The translations under genes were made by a program, and so were the position numbers. 64,000 bases of DNA from Zunongwangia sp. ESRF-bin46 (lineage in GTDB: Bacteria; Bacteroidota; Bacteroidia; Flavobacteriales; Flavobacteriaceae), in assembly GCA_002631855.1 (NCBI GenBank), contig NTLF01000017.1:248001-312000 (forward strand), read 5' to 3'. Of this stretch, positions 15,481 to 23,962 are shown one piece after another. The notes beneath the pieces were generated by a model. The model was given only the letters and a program-made list of their open reading frames with translations, ran no database searches and was not told where the DNA came from. Numbering within the stretch: the first letter of the stretch is position 1; the number at the start of each line of letters is the position of its first letter.

Positions 15481-17352
15481 ATGAAAAATATTTTCTTTCT
15501 ATTTTTTTTAATTCCATTATTAGTTTTTGCTTCTGATACCGACTCAAAACCTTCAACAATAAAAAAAGTTACTGTCTACCTTAATGGTGCTTCGATTGAA
15601 AGAGCTGCATCTATAAAAATCCTTTCAGGGGAAAACACGGTTGTTTTTAATGATTTATCGCCCGATATAAACGAAAATAGCATACAGATTTCAGGATTAA
15701 AAAACACTACGGTTTTATCCATGGGCTATACCATTGACTATCTTGAAAAAGGGATGCTTTCAGAAGAATATAAACTTTTGCAAACCAAACTTGATAAACT
15801 TAAAAAGCAAAAAAATGAAATACAAAATAATATTTCTGGTTATCAAAAGGAATTAGAGTTATTGGAAAAAAACCAACGCATAAATAGTGATGCCACTGAC
15901 CTCTCATTGGTTAAAGTGAAAGAAATGTCAACTTATTACAGAACCAGAGTAACTGAAATAAAAAATACAATTTACAATCAAAACTCGGCTCTTTCCGAGT
16001 TAGAAAAAAATATTCAGGATCATTCCAAAGAACTTTATAAACTAGAAGATGACAGAAAGAAAAGACGCGGTAAAATAACAGTTAAACTTAACGCAAAACA
16101 AACCACAAACCTTTCTTTAGCTATTAAATACAATATTAATAATGCCGGTTGGTTCCCGATATACGATATAAAGGCTAAAAACACGAACACCCCAATTGAA
16201 ATCTCGTATAAAGCGAATGTATATCAGCAAAGTGGCACAGACTGGGAGAATGTAGCCATAACATTGTCCACTGGTGACCCAAACACCAATAATCTTAAAC
16301 CTGATATTTCAACAAAATACCTGAATTTTGTAAGTAGACAGTATAAAAGCCAAACTCCCATACGCCGAAGCAGTCACAAGTATAATCCAACTGTAAAACG
16401 GGTAAGTGGAACGGTACTTGATAATACAGGATTGCCTCTTCCAGGGGTTAATGTAATTGTCAAAGGGACTTCAAATGGAACACAAACCGATTTTGATGGA
16501 AATTATACTTTGGATATAAAAAATGGTGAAGAGTTGACATATAGTTATGTTGGGTTTGAAAGTCTTAATCAACCTGTATATGCAAGTATTATGAATGTAC
16601 AGTTACAACAAGGCAGTACACTCGAAGAAGTTGTTGTTACTGGATATGGTGGGCGTAAAAAAAGGAAAGACGATAGTGACTTCAATGCAGCAGTTCAAGC
16701 AATGGAAGAACCTGTTCCTAGTTTTACAAAAGAAACAGGAATTACCAATACTCTGTTTAAAATCCAAAAATCTTACTCTATCCCATCAAGCACAGAAGAA
16801 GTGACCAATATTGAAATTGAAACCATTGACCTACCGGCCAATTATCAACACTACGCTGCCCCAGAGTTGAATGAAAACGTGTTTTTAACCGCCACTATTA
16901 AAAATTATGAGCAATATGACTTTTTACCTGGTGAAGCAAATGTTTATTTTGAAAGCAATTACGTCGGGAAATCAATTATAAACCCTCAAATAGCGACTGA
17001 TAGCCTAAACCTTTCCTTAGGGACAGACCCCAATGTTGTGGTTACCCGCGAAAAACTGAAAAACTACAAAAGCAAATCCTTTTTAGGAAGCAACCGCATT
17101 GTTGACAAAGGGTATAAAATTGAAATAAAGAACAACAAAAACACTACAGTCAATTTACTTATGGAAGACCGTATTCCCATTTCGCAGAATGAGAAAATAA
17201 AACTGGATGATATTAATACAGGAACGGCAAAATACTATAAAGAGACGGGCATCTTAAAATGGAACTTAACACTATCCTCAAATAAAAAAGATCAAAAAGA
17301 ATTTTCATACACGGTAAAATACCCTAAGGATAAACGTATAAATCTAGACTAA
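15481..17352 (+). CDS. MuiA-like DUF4139 protein with inserted carboxypeptidase-regulatory-like domain
   Basis: 623 residues with a Sec signal (to about residue 17, LLVFAS). An N-terminal DUF4140-like part (about 25-95, KKVTVYLNGASIERAA) leads to a coiled coil (about 95-190) and a DUF4139 beta region starting NNAGWFPIYDIKA, the arrangement of mucoidy-inhibitor-A-like proteins. At about 305-372 this is interrupted by a carboxypeptidase-D regulatory-like domain (VSGTVLDNTGLPLPGVNV ... DFDGNYTLDI), which runs into VVVTGYGG at about 384, the phrase that usually begins a TonB-receptor plug. DUF4139 resumes at about 420 and continues to the end. No barrel follows, so this is not a TonB receptor. 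Probably periplasmic or surface-attached; function unknown. Confidence 0.8.
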   Translation: MKNIFFLFFLIPLLVFASDTDSKPSTIKKVTVYLNGASIERAASIKILSGENTVVFNDLSPDINENSIQISGLKNTTVLSMGYTIDYLEKGMLSEEYKLLQTKLDKLKKQKNEIQNNISGYQKELELLEKNQRINSDATDLSLVKVKEMSTYYRTRVTEIKNTIYNQNSALSELEKNIQDHSKELYKLEDDRKKRRGKITVKLNAKQTTNLSLAIKYNINNAGWFPIYDIKAKNTNTPIEISYKANVYQQSGTDWENVAITLSTGDPNTNNLKPDISTKYLNFVSRQYKSQTPIRRSSHKYNPTVKRVSGTVLDNTGLPLPGVNVIVKGTSNGTQTDFDGNYTLDIKNGEELTYSYVGFESLNQPVYASIMNVQLQQGSTLEEVVVTGYGGRKKRKDDSDFNAAVQAMEEPVPSFTKETGITNTLFKIQKSYSIPSSTEEVTNIEIETIDLPANYQHYAAPELNENVFLTATIKNYEQYDFLPGEANVYFESNYVGKSIINPQIATDSLNLSLGTDPNVVVTREKLKNYKSKSFLGSNRIVDKGYKIEIKNNKNTTVNLLMEDRIPISQNEKIKLDDINTGTAKYYKETGILKWNLTLSSNKKDQKEFSYTVKYPKDKRINLD

Positions 17353-17365
17353 TTTTATTGTAATA

Positions 17366-18529
17366 CTATTTCAAATTCTGAAGAATAAAATCCAATTTTG
17401 AATTAGTGTTCTCGTTACTTTCAAAGGCAAAGTTTTTATAACGATTATCATTTGCCAAACCATCCTTTTTCCAGTTATTAATAAGAGATTCTTTTTCTAA
17501 GGTTACTTTACCGGCTAAAAGATTCTCTAAAGATGCGCCATCTTGATACAGGTTGTACACTTTTTTCAATCCAGTAAGGTATAAATGATCTTTCGTAAAA
17601 CCACCTCCTCTATGGGCACGCAATGTAATATTATACGCCTCTTCCCTATTCAGTTTATATTGATTGTGCAACAAATCGAAAGTGTCACAAAAATTGAAAC
17701 CTTTTCGTAAGCTATCAGTTGCCAACACTCTGTAACTCAATTCTTTTAAACGGTACAGGGTTAAACATCCACTCATATATTCACTAAAAACAGCCAACCC
17801 TTCTTGAGTTTCCACATTTTTAGGAAAACCGTTATGGAAAATTTTAAGCGGTTGATTTAAGCTATTAAACGTAGTGACAAGATGTACTCCTATTTCGTGG
17901 TTGGCCAATACTTTAAGTTGATTTGCACTAAAGCGATGATTTTTTTTAAGCACAAGTGTTTGCTTATTGTTCATCACCATAGCGGCTGCAGAAATTTTAT
18001 TGGATAGTTTTATGGTAAATTGAAAATCATACTTCTTGGTAAATGTTTCAAAGTACTTAGAAGCTTCAGTTGCATTAAAAACAGGAATCATTTCCTGATC
18101 GTAGGGCTCATTTTCAAAATGAAGAATAAACCGTGCATTTTCAACACTGTTCTGGGTTGGTGTCCCAAATGATTTTAAGGAATTAAAATAAAACTTTTCT
18201 TTCTGTCCAACAGTTTCTACACATTGTACCAAACCTGAATAATCATAAATCACTTCTCGATAAAAAGCCCGGGTTTCTTCATCTTTAATACTATCAATAT
18301 CCTGTGAAAAAAGTTCTTGTTGCAGTTTATGGGCATTAAAATCGAGCTTTCGGTACTTAAAATTAGGGTTTACATTATATTTTGAAGCAAAGAAGTTCCT
18401 TTTTTCTTGTTCTATATTAATGGGGTTTACAAAGTTTAAAACCTCTATTTTCTGAACGAGTTTATTTAAATTATAATCAATCCTAAATAAGTTAGGATAG
18501 GTATCGATAATATCCTGCGTATCTGTCAT
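17366..18529 (-). CDS. QEGLA-motif (DUF1704/MATCAP-type) metallocarboxypeptidase-like protein
   Basis: 387 residues, no signal peptide, so cytosolic. The zincin-like site HEIGVH (H211, E212, H216) has the HExxxH spacing of the MATCAP/DUF1704 family and is followed by QEGLAVFSEY at 242, the motif that names the 'flavohemoglobin expression-modulating QEGLA' family; a later RAHRGGGFTKD segment is also family-typical. Eukaryotic members are tubulin tyrosine carboxypeptidases; bacterial substrates are unknown. Start chosen at the ATG (18527-18529) lying one base after the stop of the upstream amidohydrolase gene; an upstream in-frame ATG would overlap that gene by 68 bases. Third gene of the ATP-grasp operon. 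Confidence 0.85.
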   Translation of the reverse strand: MTDTQDIIDTYPNLFRIDYNLNKLVQKIEVLNFVNPINIEQEKRNFFASKYNVNPNFKYRKLDFNAHKLQQELFSQDIDSIKDEETRAFYREVIYDYSGLVQCVETVGQKEKFYFNSLKSFGTPTQNSVENARFILHFENEPYDQEMIPVFNATEASKYFETFTKKYDFQFTIKLSNKISAAAMVMNNKQTLVLKKNHRFSANQLKVLANHEIGVHLVTTFNSLNQPLKIFHNGFPKNVETQEGLAVFSEYMSGCLTLYRLKELSYRVLATDSLRKGFNFCDTFDLLHNQYKLNREEAYNITLRAHRGGGFTKDHLYLTGLKKVYNLYQDGASLENLLAGKVTLEKESLINNWKKDGLANDNRYKNFAFESNENTNSKLDFILQNLK

Positions 18530-18530
18530 A

Positions 18531-19361
18531 TTATTTGTTGAACGTATTGTAAAACAACGAAGCGTGTTCTTTAACTTTCTGCTGAAGCTGCTGCTCAATG
18601 GCTGAAACTACTTCAGGGTAAATCACTTCTCGCAATTCGTCACAATAAATTTTCTTGAATTCAGTCGCCAAAACTAACGTATTTTTAAAATTATGGGTTA
18701 TAAATTTCAAAAAATAACCATTTCCGAAGAAGGTATCGTTAATTTTTGATGTAGCTTTTATATCATGAGGAAGTTTTAATTCTGATAGGGATTGTCGCCA
18801 GTTTTCCACCATTTCGCCAAAACGATCATTATCAATATTTGAAGTCCCCAAATTAATTACAGGCACTTCTCGATCCCAGCGATGCCAATTATAGCTGTGC
18901 ATATCATACACCACAATAGTTCCATGCTTTTCTTCTAATTTTGAAATCAAGGCATGAACAACCGTATAAAATGCGGTATGTTTTTCAAGGCTTTGTTTTT
19001 TTTCTGAAGAACTTAATGGTTCTTTCCACAATTGTTTTCCCCAAGCTAAATCGAAAATTGCATTGTCAGGATCGCGGTTTAAGTCATATTCAAACCGACT
19101 ATCGCAACCGGCTATTACAATTGGGTGTGTTTTTACAAACTCCTTAGTACATGGGTCTTCTTCAAACCAGCGTTCATATTCAGTATGAATACAGTTTTCC
19201 CACAATTCTTTCCTAAATTGATGTCCATCGTGCACCGCTCCACAAACGTAGGGTACATACTCGTCAATTTTTAAGGTGAAAGAATAATCATCTGCCACAG
19301 CTTCAAATAACTCTTCCGCTTTAATTTTTTTTAAAATTTCTGAAACTGCTAATCTTTCCAT
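18531..19361 (-). CDS. N-formylglutamate amidohydrolase-like enzyme
   Basis: 276 residues, cytosolic. Family features of the HutG-type N-formylglutamate deformylase/amidohydrolase fold are CGAVHDGHQFR (metal-site His), the VIAGCDSRFEYDLNR segment, VVYDMHSYNWHR and VINLGTSN, then the late ATSKINDTFFGNGYFLK stretch. No histidine-degradation (hut) genes are present, so the substrate may differ from N-formylglutamate. The start overlaps the ATP-grasp gene's stop by one base (TAATG) and the stop is one base before the QEGLA gene, indicating a translationally coupled three-gene unit. Confidence 0.83.
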   Translation of the reverse strand: MERLAVSEILKKIKAEELFEAVADDYSFTLKIDEYVPYVCGAVHDGHQFRKELWENCIHTEYERWFEEDPCTKEFVKTHPIVIAGCDSRFEYDLNRDPDNAIFDLAWGKQLWKEPLSSSEKKQSLEKHTAFYTVVHALISKLEEKHGTIVVYDMHSYNWHRWDREVPVINLGTSNIDNDRFGEMVENWRQSLSELKLPHDIKATSKINDTFFGNGYFLKFITHNFKNTLVLATEFKKIYCDELREVIYPEVVSAIEQQLQQKVKEHASLFYNTFNK

Positions 19362-20389
19362 TAGGCATCACTTACGTGTTTACGTAATTTTTGGCGACGT
19401 TCGAAGGCATTAACACGCTCCACAACTTTATCTTCCACAAAGTCAATTATTTTTTCTTGAATCTTACTTTTGTATACTTTGTTCATATAGGTGATCCCTC
19501 CGGGCGACATCACATTTACCTCTACCAATTTACCGCCAATGACATCGATCCCTACAAAATAAAGTCCGTCTTTTACCAGTTTTGGACCAATACGACGGCA
19601 CAATTCTTTTTCTTGTTTACTTAAGGTATGTTTTTGCACACTACCTCCAGCACTTACATTGCTTCTATGATCCTCATCACCCGGTACACGTCGCATTGCA
19701 CCAATGGGCTGGCCGTTTAACAATAAAATACGAACATCTCCTTGGTCGGCACCTTCAATATAATCTTGTAAAATCACGTAGTTTGTAGTACCATCTTTAT
19801 TATCAATGTAGAAATCTAACAAAGAGTTGATACTTTTCATGGCGCTTTTTTCAATTAAAATCACGCCAGAACCACCAAAACCATTTAAGGGTTTTAATAT
19901 CATGCGGTCGGGACCTTCTTTAATTATTTTCTTTAAATACTGTTTGTTTTTAGTAACATGCGTACGTGGAATCATCTCATTGTTTTCGTCTTCAAAAACA
20001 GCAGTGTAGAGTTTATTGTTTGCACGGCGAATACCATCGAGGTCGTTCATGATGAACACATCGTCTTTTACCGAATCTAAAAAGTTGAGCATAATCATAT
20101 CCAAAGGTGGATTACTACGAAGTATAATTACATCAAAGCCCGCCATTGGTAGCATTTCATCATAAAATTCTGCTTTTGAATGAAACCCTTTTAAGCCCTT
20201 AGCCAATTTATCTTTTCGCTTTAAACATCGTGAAAATGCAAAGGCAACACTATCACGTATTGTTAAGTTAGCGGGTGTTGTTATGACTATTCCGTGTCCA
20301 CGCTTAGCAAATTCTTTTATTAACGCTAAAGTAGAGTCGTTTTCAGGATCTATTTGATCCCAAGGGTACATGATAAAGCAAACGTTCAT
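19361..20389 (-). CDS. Glutathione-synthetase-like ATP-grasp ligase
   Basis: 342 residues. Order matches prokaryotic glutathione synthetase: N-terminal substrate domain (MYPWDQIDPENDSTLALI; later LRSNPPLDM near 95), then ATP-grasp with DRMILKPLNGFGGSGV (about 165-180, ATP-binding loop), VILQDYIEGADQGDVR, and the metal site IDVIGGKLVEVNVMSPGG. The fold forms an amide bond with ATP via acyl phosphate. No gamma-glutamylcysteine ligase gene is in the window and bshA at 30.5 kb implies bacillithiol, so true glutathione formation is doubtful; a related peptide or amino-acid ligation is likelier given the amidohydrolase and carboxypeptidase partners downstream. A conspicuous inverted repeat lies 12 bases before its ATG. 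Confidence 0.85.
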   Translation of the reverse strand: MNVCFIMYPWDQIDPENDSTLALIKEFAKRGHGIVITTPANLTIRDSVAFAFSRCLKRKDKLAKGLKGFHSKAEFYDEMLPMAGFDVIILRSNPPLDMIMLNFLDSVKDDVFIMNDLDGIRRANNKLYTAVFEDENNEMIPRTHVTKNKQYLKKIIKEGPDRMILKPLNGFGGSGVILIEKSAMKSINSLLDFYIDNKDGTTNYVILQDYIEGADQGDVRILLLNGQPIGAMRRVPGDEDHRSNVSAGGSVQKHTLSKQEKELCRRIGPKLVKDGLYFVGIDVIGGKLVEVNVMSPGGITYMNKVYKSKIQEKIIDFVEDKVVERVNAFERRQKLRKHVSDA

Positions 20390-20401
20390 GAGGGTCGGTT
20401 T

Positions 20402-20428
20402 TAATTAGTATTTTAAATATACTAATTA
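20402..20428 (-). promoter_or_regulatory. 27-bp inverted repeat over a -7-like box of the ATP-grasp operon
   Basis: Perfect 10-bp arms TAATTAGTAT (20402-20411) and ATACTAATTA (20419-20428) with a 7-base spacer TTTAAAT. On the minus strand TATATTTA (20421 to 20414) lies inside it and differs from TAnnTTTG by one base. It sits 12 bases upstream of the ATG at 20389. Either a repressor operator covering the promoter or a leader hairpin is possible. Confidence 0.55.
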
Positions 20429-20475
20429 TGAGTAGAAATGAAAGGGTTTTAGTGAAAGGTTATGAAAGTTGATTT

Positions 20476-21273
20476 TTATTGGCCATACAACCTAAAATTA
20501 TCGAAGCCTGCAAAATCACCATCACCATCCTGTACAATAGAAACTGTTATCCTAACATTAGTAGCAGAAGGTGAAATTGTAATCGTTTCAGTTCCTTGAA
20601 CCGTGAGATTACCAGAGCCATTAATAAGGTTTGCTGTTCCCTGACCAACGTCATCGTAAAAAACTTCATAATTCACATCATCACCATTATCAAATTCAAA
20701 AATATCATAATCAAACGCAATTCTCGGATTAGTTAGGGAAGATACATCTACATTTTCGAAAACGATTTCGTGTGAGAAATCTCCTCCTCCGTTTGGATTA
20801 TCCAAATCACGACACCCTAAAAAGTTACCGGAAACCAAATCTATCGCTGAAGTGTTACCAGTCCCTAATGAATTTACAATATCCCATATATCATTTCCAT
20901 TTTCATAAGCGATGGGGTTTATAGAATAATTCCACGAAAGGTTACCATCAAAATCTTGTGCTGCCAATGTGGTTGTATTAGTAGTCAAGGTATAGATGGT
21001 TTCCCAACTTATGCCATTCCATATTTCTAATGTACCAGTCTCTATAACAAAAATCAAAAGCCCTACATCTGAAGAAGTAGCATTTATTGCATTCTTATTA
21101 GATTGAGTGTCAACTCTGGCGGGCATAAAACCTTTATAAGTTGCACCTCCATCTGATGTACCGCTCACCTCCAACATAGAGGCAGGCGAAGGGTTTATTG
21201 TACCAATTCCCACTTGGGCAAAAGCAAAACAAGATAAAAAACTAAAAAGTGTAATTAGGCAATACTTTTTCAT
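20476..21273 (-). CDS. Secreted protein of the flavobacterial QVGIGT type
   Basis: 265 residues with a Sec signal (cleavage after about residue 19, FAFA|QVGIG). The mature start QVGIGTINPSPASMLEVSG is a recurring opening in Bacteroidota secreted proteins with trimeric-tail-like or adhesin-like N-termini, followed by FMPARVDTQ and VGLLIFV...LEIWNGISWE. The rest (about 110-265) is a Gly/Asn/Asp-rich beta domain ending in ITISPSATNVRITVSIVQDG and FDNFRLYGQ, resembling jelly-roll ligand-binding domains. No T9SS sorting domain is present. Surface or extracellular role is inferred. Confidence 0.7.
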   Translation of the reverse strand: MKKYCLITLFSFLSCFAFAQVGIGTINPSPASMLEVSGTSDGGATYKGFMPARVDTQSNKNAINATSSDVGLLIFVIETGTLEIWNGISWETIYTLTTNTTTLAAQDFDGNLSWNYSINPIAYENGNDIWDIVNSLGTGNTSAIDLVSGNFLGCRDLDNPNGGGDFSHEIVFENVDVSSLTNPRIAFDYDIFEFDNGDDVNYEVFYDDVGQGTANLINGSGNLTVQGTETITISPSATNVRITVSIVQDGDGDFAGFDNFRLYGQ

Positions 21274-21275
21274 AA

Positions 21276-21300
21276 CTATGATTTTAAAAATGAATCATAG
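21276..21300 (-). repeat. Inverted repeat abutting the start of the QVGIGT gene
   Basis: Arms CTATGATT (21276-21283) and AATCATAG (21293-21300) are exact complements with a 9-base loop, ending two bases from the start codon at 21273. It could be an operator or a hairpin that hides the ribosome-binding region. Confidence 0.45.
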
Positions 21301-21399
21301 CATATCAAATTAAGGATAGAAAGTTTGCAAGATTTGGGCTTTAAAAATAGAATAATAATTAATATCTTAAAACTAAAAGCCCTTTATTTCGATGAACTA

Positions 21400-22701
21400 T
21401 CATTTTTTATAGTTATCATCCCAATCTTTAACTTCAGGCACTCCTAATTTTCCTTGAGATTTTGCAACCATCATAGAAACTGCAGCGTCACCAGTTACAT
21501 TAACCGTGGTACGGCACATATCCAAAGGTCTGTCAATGGCAAAAATTAAGGCTAGTCCAGCTTCAGGAATACCTGCTTGAGCCAATACAATAACCAACAT
21601 TACCATTCCTGCTCCAGGTACTGCAGCTGAACCTATGGAAGCCAACGTAGCAGTAGCAATAATACCTAATTGTGTTCCAAAAGAGAGATCCATACCAAAA
21701 GCCTGTGCTATAAAAACGGCTGCTACAGCTTGATACAAACTAGTTCCGTCCATATTGATAGTCGCGCCAATTGGTAATACAAAACTTGTCACTTCACGCT
21801 TTACACCTAAATGCTCTTCTACTCGCTCCATTGTAACTGGAAGGGTTGCAGCACTTGAGCTTGTTGAAAAAGCAAGTAATTGAGCAGGACCAATACCATT
21901 AAGGAAACTCTTTGGCGTATGTCTTGTAAATATCCATACTAATAGAATATAAACACCTATCATTAAAGCTAATCCACCAACTACACAAAGTGCATACATT
22001 CCAAGGGCGGCAAAAAGATCGGCGCTTGGTGCTTCAACAACCAGAGCTGCCAATAATGCAAATACACCATACGGTGCGGCAAGCATTATGAGGTCAATCA
22101 TTTTGAGGATGACTTCATTAAAACCATCGAAGAAATCTTTTACAGGTTGGGCTGTTTTTTCAGGAATCAATATCAGACCAATTCCGAAGAAAATAGCAAA
22201 GAATATTACTTGAAGCATATTTCGGTTACTGGAAGATGCACCAATTATGTTATCTGGGACTAAATCAACCAAAGCCTTTAAAGGACCCGCATCTTTTTGA
22301 CGTTGGGCGTCTTGACGTTTCATTTCGGCTTCGCCCCCATAAGCTTCCACTAATTCGCTTCGGGTTTCTTCTGTGATTGTTTTCCCAGGCTTAATTAAGT
22401 TAACAACTCCCAGACCAATAGATACGGCAATTACAGTTGTAATTACGTAGGTTACAATGGTACGCAACCCCATTTGTGATAGACTGGAAATATCTTTTAA
22501 GTCGGAAACCCCCTTAATCAAAGAAGCAAGGATTAACGGTACGGCGATTAACTTTAAGGCATTTATAAAAATGGTTCCGAAAGGTTTTACCCAATCTTCA
22601 ATAAAACCAGGCCCCCAACCAAAGTTGGTAAGAATAAGGGCAAAAACTACCCCCAATGCCATTCCTAATAAAATTTGCCAGTGTAATGCCAGTTTTTTCA
22701 T
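21400..22701 (-). CDS. Dicarboxylate/amino acid:cation symporter (DAACS family)
   Basis: 433 residues, inner-membrane secondary transporter of the GltP/DctA family taking up glutamate, aspartate or C4-dicarboxylates with Na+ or H+. About eight spans plus hairpins are visible. Hairpin 1 has the serine-rich FSTSSSAATLPVTM, TM7 the NMDGTS motif (NMDGT cation/substrate site), and TM8 has CRTTVNVTGDAA with the substrate-contacting Arg and Asp/Asn. A 45-residue insertion between early helices (GKTITEETRSELVEAYGG) is hydrophilic. Start set at the ATG of MKKLALHW; an in-frame ATG at 22836 would run into aroC and adds a non-membrane tail. Lies 55 bases downstream of aroC. Confidence 0.93.
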   Translation of the reverse strand: MKKLALHWQILLGMALGVVFALILTNFGWGPGFIEDWVKPFGTIFINALKLIAVPLILASLIKGVSDLKDISSLSQMGLRTIVTYVITTVIAVSIGLGVVNLIKPGKTITEETRSELVEAYGGEAEMKRQDAQRQKDAGPLKALVDLVPDNIIGASSSNRNMLQVIFFAIFFGIGLILIPEKTAQPVKDFFDGFNEVILKMIDLIMLAAPYGVFALLAALVVEAPSADLFAALGMYALCVVGGLALMIGVYILLVWIFTRHTPKSFLNGIGPAQLLAFSTSSSAATLPVTMERVEEHLGVKREVTSFVLPIGATINMDGTSLYQAVAAVFIAQAFGMDLSFGTQLGIIATATLASIGSAAVPGAGMVMLVIVLAQAGIPEAGLALIFAIDRPLDMCRTTVNVTGDAAVSMMVAKSQGKLGVPEVKDWDDNYKK

Positions 22702-22756
22702 ATATAATGCTATTGATCTTTTATTTTTTGATGTTTCGTAATATACAGATAATCTT

Positions 22757-23821
22757 TTAGAGTTTGGCGAGTTTGTTAAGCAGCCAAAAATCGGCCAATA
22801 CCAATGCTGCCATGGCTTCCACAATAGGTACGGCACGAGGTACTACACAAGGATCATGACGTCCTTTTCCTTGCATATCCACTTGTTTTCCTTCAGAGTT
22901 AATAGTTTGCTGTTTCTGCATAATGGTGGCAACTGGTTTAAAAGCTACATTGAAATAAATAGGCTCACCGTTGCTAATACCACCTTGTACACCGCCACTA
23001 TAATTGGTTTTGGTAGTTCCATCTTCATTAAACAAATCGTTGTGCAAACTTCCTTGCATTTTAGTGCCTTCAAATCCGCTGCCGTATTCAAAACCTTTTA
23101 CAGCGTTTATGGACAGCATCGCTTTTCCTAATTGAGCATGCAGTTTATCAAAAACAGGCTCGCCTAGACCAATCGGGACATTTTCAATGACACACGTTAT
23201 TTGGCCGCCTACGGTATCGCCTTGTTTTCTAATTTCTTTTATATAGGCTTCCATTTTTGAAGCCATATCGGCATCCGCACAGCGAACTGGGTTGTTTTCT
23301 ATTTCTGAAAAATCTACTTCTGAATATTTTTTCTGAAGTGATAATTCGCCAACAGCAGAGACATAGGCCGTTATTTTTATGTTTTTTAATAACTGCTTGG
23401 CTATGGCGCCAGCAGCAACTCTGCAAGCGGTTTCACGAGCTGAAGAACGTCCTCCCCCTCTATAATCACGATTGCCATACTTTTTATCATAGGTGTAATC
23501 TGCATGTGAAGGACGGTAGGTATCTTTTATATGCGAATAGTCTTTAGACTTCTGGTTGGTGTTTTCAATAACAAAACCAATAGGTGTTCCCGTGGTTTTT
23601 CCTTCAAAAATACCGCTTAGAAATCTTACAGTATCAGGTTCTTTTCGTTGGGTTACAATGGAAGATTGACCAGGTTTTCGGCGTTGCATTTCTGTTTCAA
23701 CAGCATCTAAATCTATTGACAACCCTGCTGGGCATCCATCAATAATTCCGCCTATGGCTTCGCCATGCGATTCGCCAAAAGTGGTAAGTTTAAAAATGGT
23801 TCCGAAGGAATTGCCTGCCAT
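22757..23821 (-). CDS. aroC: Chorismate synthase
   Basis: 354 residues, final shikimate-pathway enzyme converting 5-enolpyruvylshikimate-3-phosphate to chorismate with reduced FMN. Signatures: [18 protein letters not shown] near the N-terminus, [15 protein letters not shown] near 102-116, [12 protein letters not shown] near 122-133, and the late [17 protein letters not shown] motif. Length is usual for the short bacterial form. No other aro gene is near. Confidence 0.98.
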   Translation of the reverse strand: MAGNSFGTIFKLTTFGESHGEAIGGIIDGCPAGLSIDLDAVETEMQRRKPGQSSIVTQRKEPDTVRFLSGIFEGKTTGTPIGFVIENTNQKSKDYSHIKDTYRPSHADYTYDKKYGNRDYRGGGRSSARETACRVAAGAIAKQLLKNIKITAYVSAVGELSLQKKYSEVDFSEIENNPVRCADADMASKMEAYIKEIRKQGDTVGGQITCVIENVPIGLGEPVFDKLHAQLGKAMLSINAVKGFEYGSGFEGTKMQGSLHNDLFNEDGTTKTNYSGGVQGGISNGEPIYFNVAFKPVATIMQKQQTINSEGKQVDMQGKGRHDPCVVPRAVPIVEAMAALVLADFWLLNKLAKL

Positions 23822-23962
23822 ATCCTGTTTTCAACAAATGTAAATCTTACAACTGAAACTTAAAAATAAACATTCCCCTTAATATTTCAGAAATAAAAAG
23901 TTCATAACATAACCATTTGACTATCTATTGGTAACATTGACTTAAAGGAAATATAGACAAAT

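Noticed and set aside
18530-18598. Longer N-terminus for the QEGLA protein
   Set aside because: It would overlap the amidohydrolase coding region, while an ATG lies one base after that gene's stop.
19361-20389. Simple call of glutathione synthetase gshB
   Set aside because: The fold fits, but no gshA partner is visible, BshA is encoded nearby and the operon partners suggest another product; kept as 'glutathione-synthetase-like'.
22702-22836. Longer N-terminus for the dicarboxylate symporter
   Set aside because: It would overlap aroC and adds a Trp/Ser-rich stretch unlike any transporter of the family; the ATG at 22701 gives the normal start.
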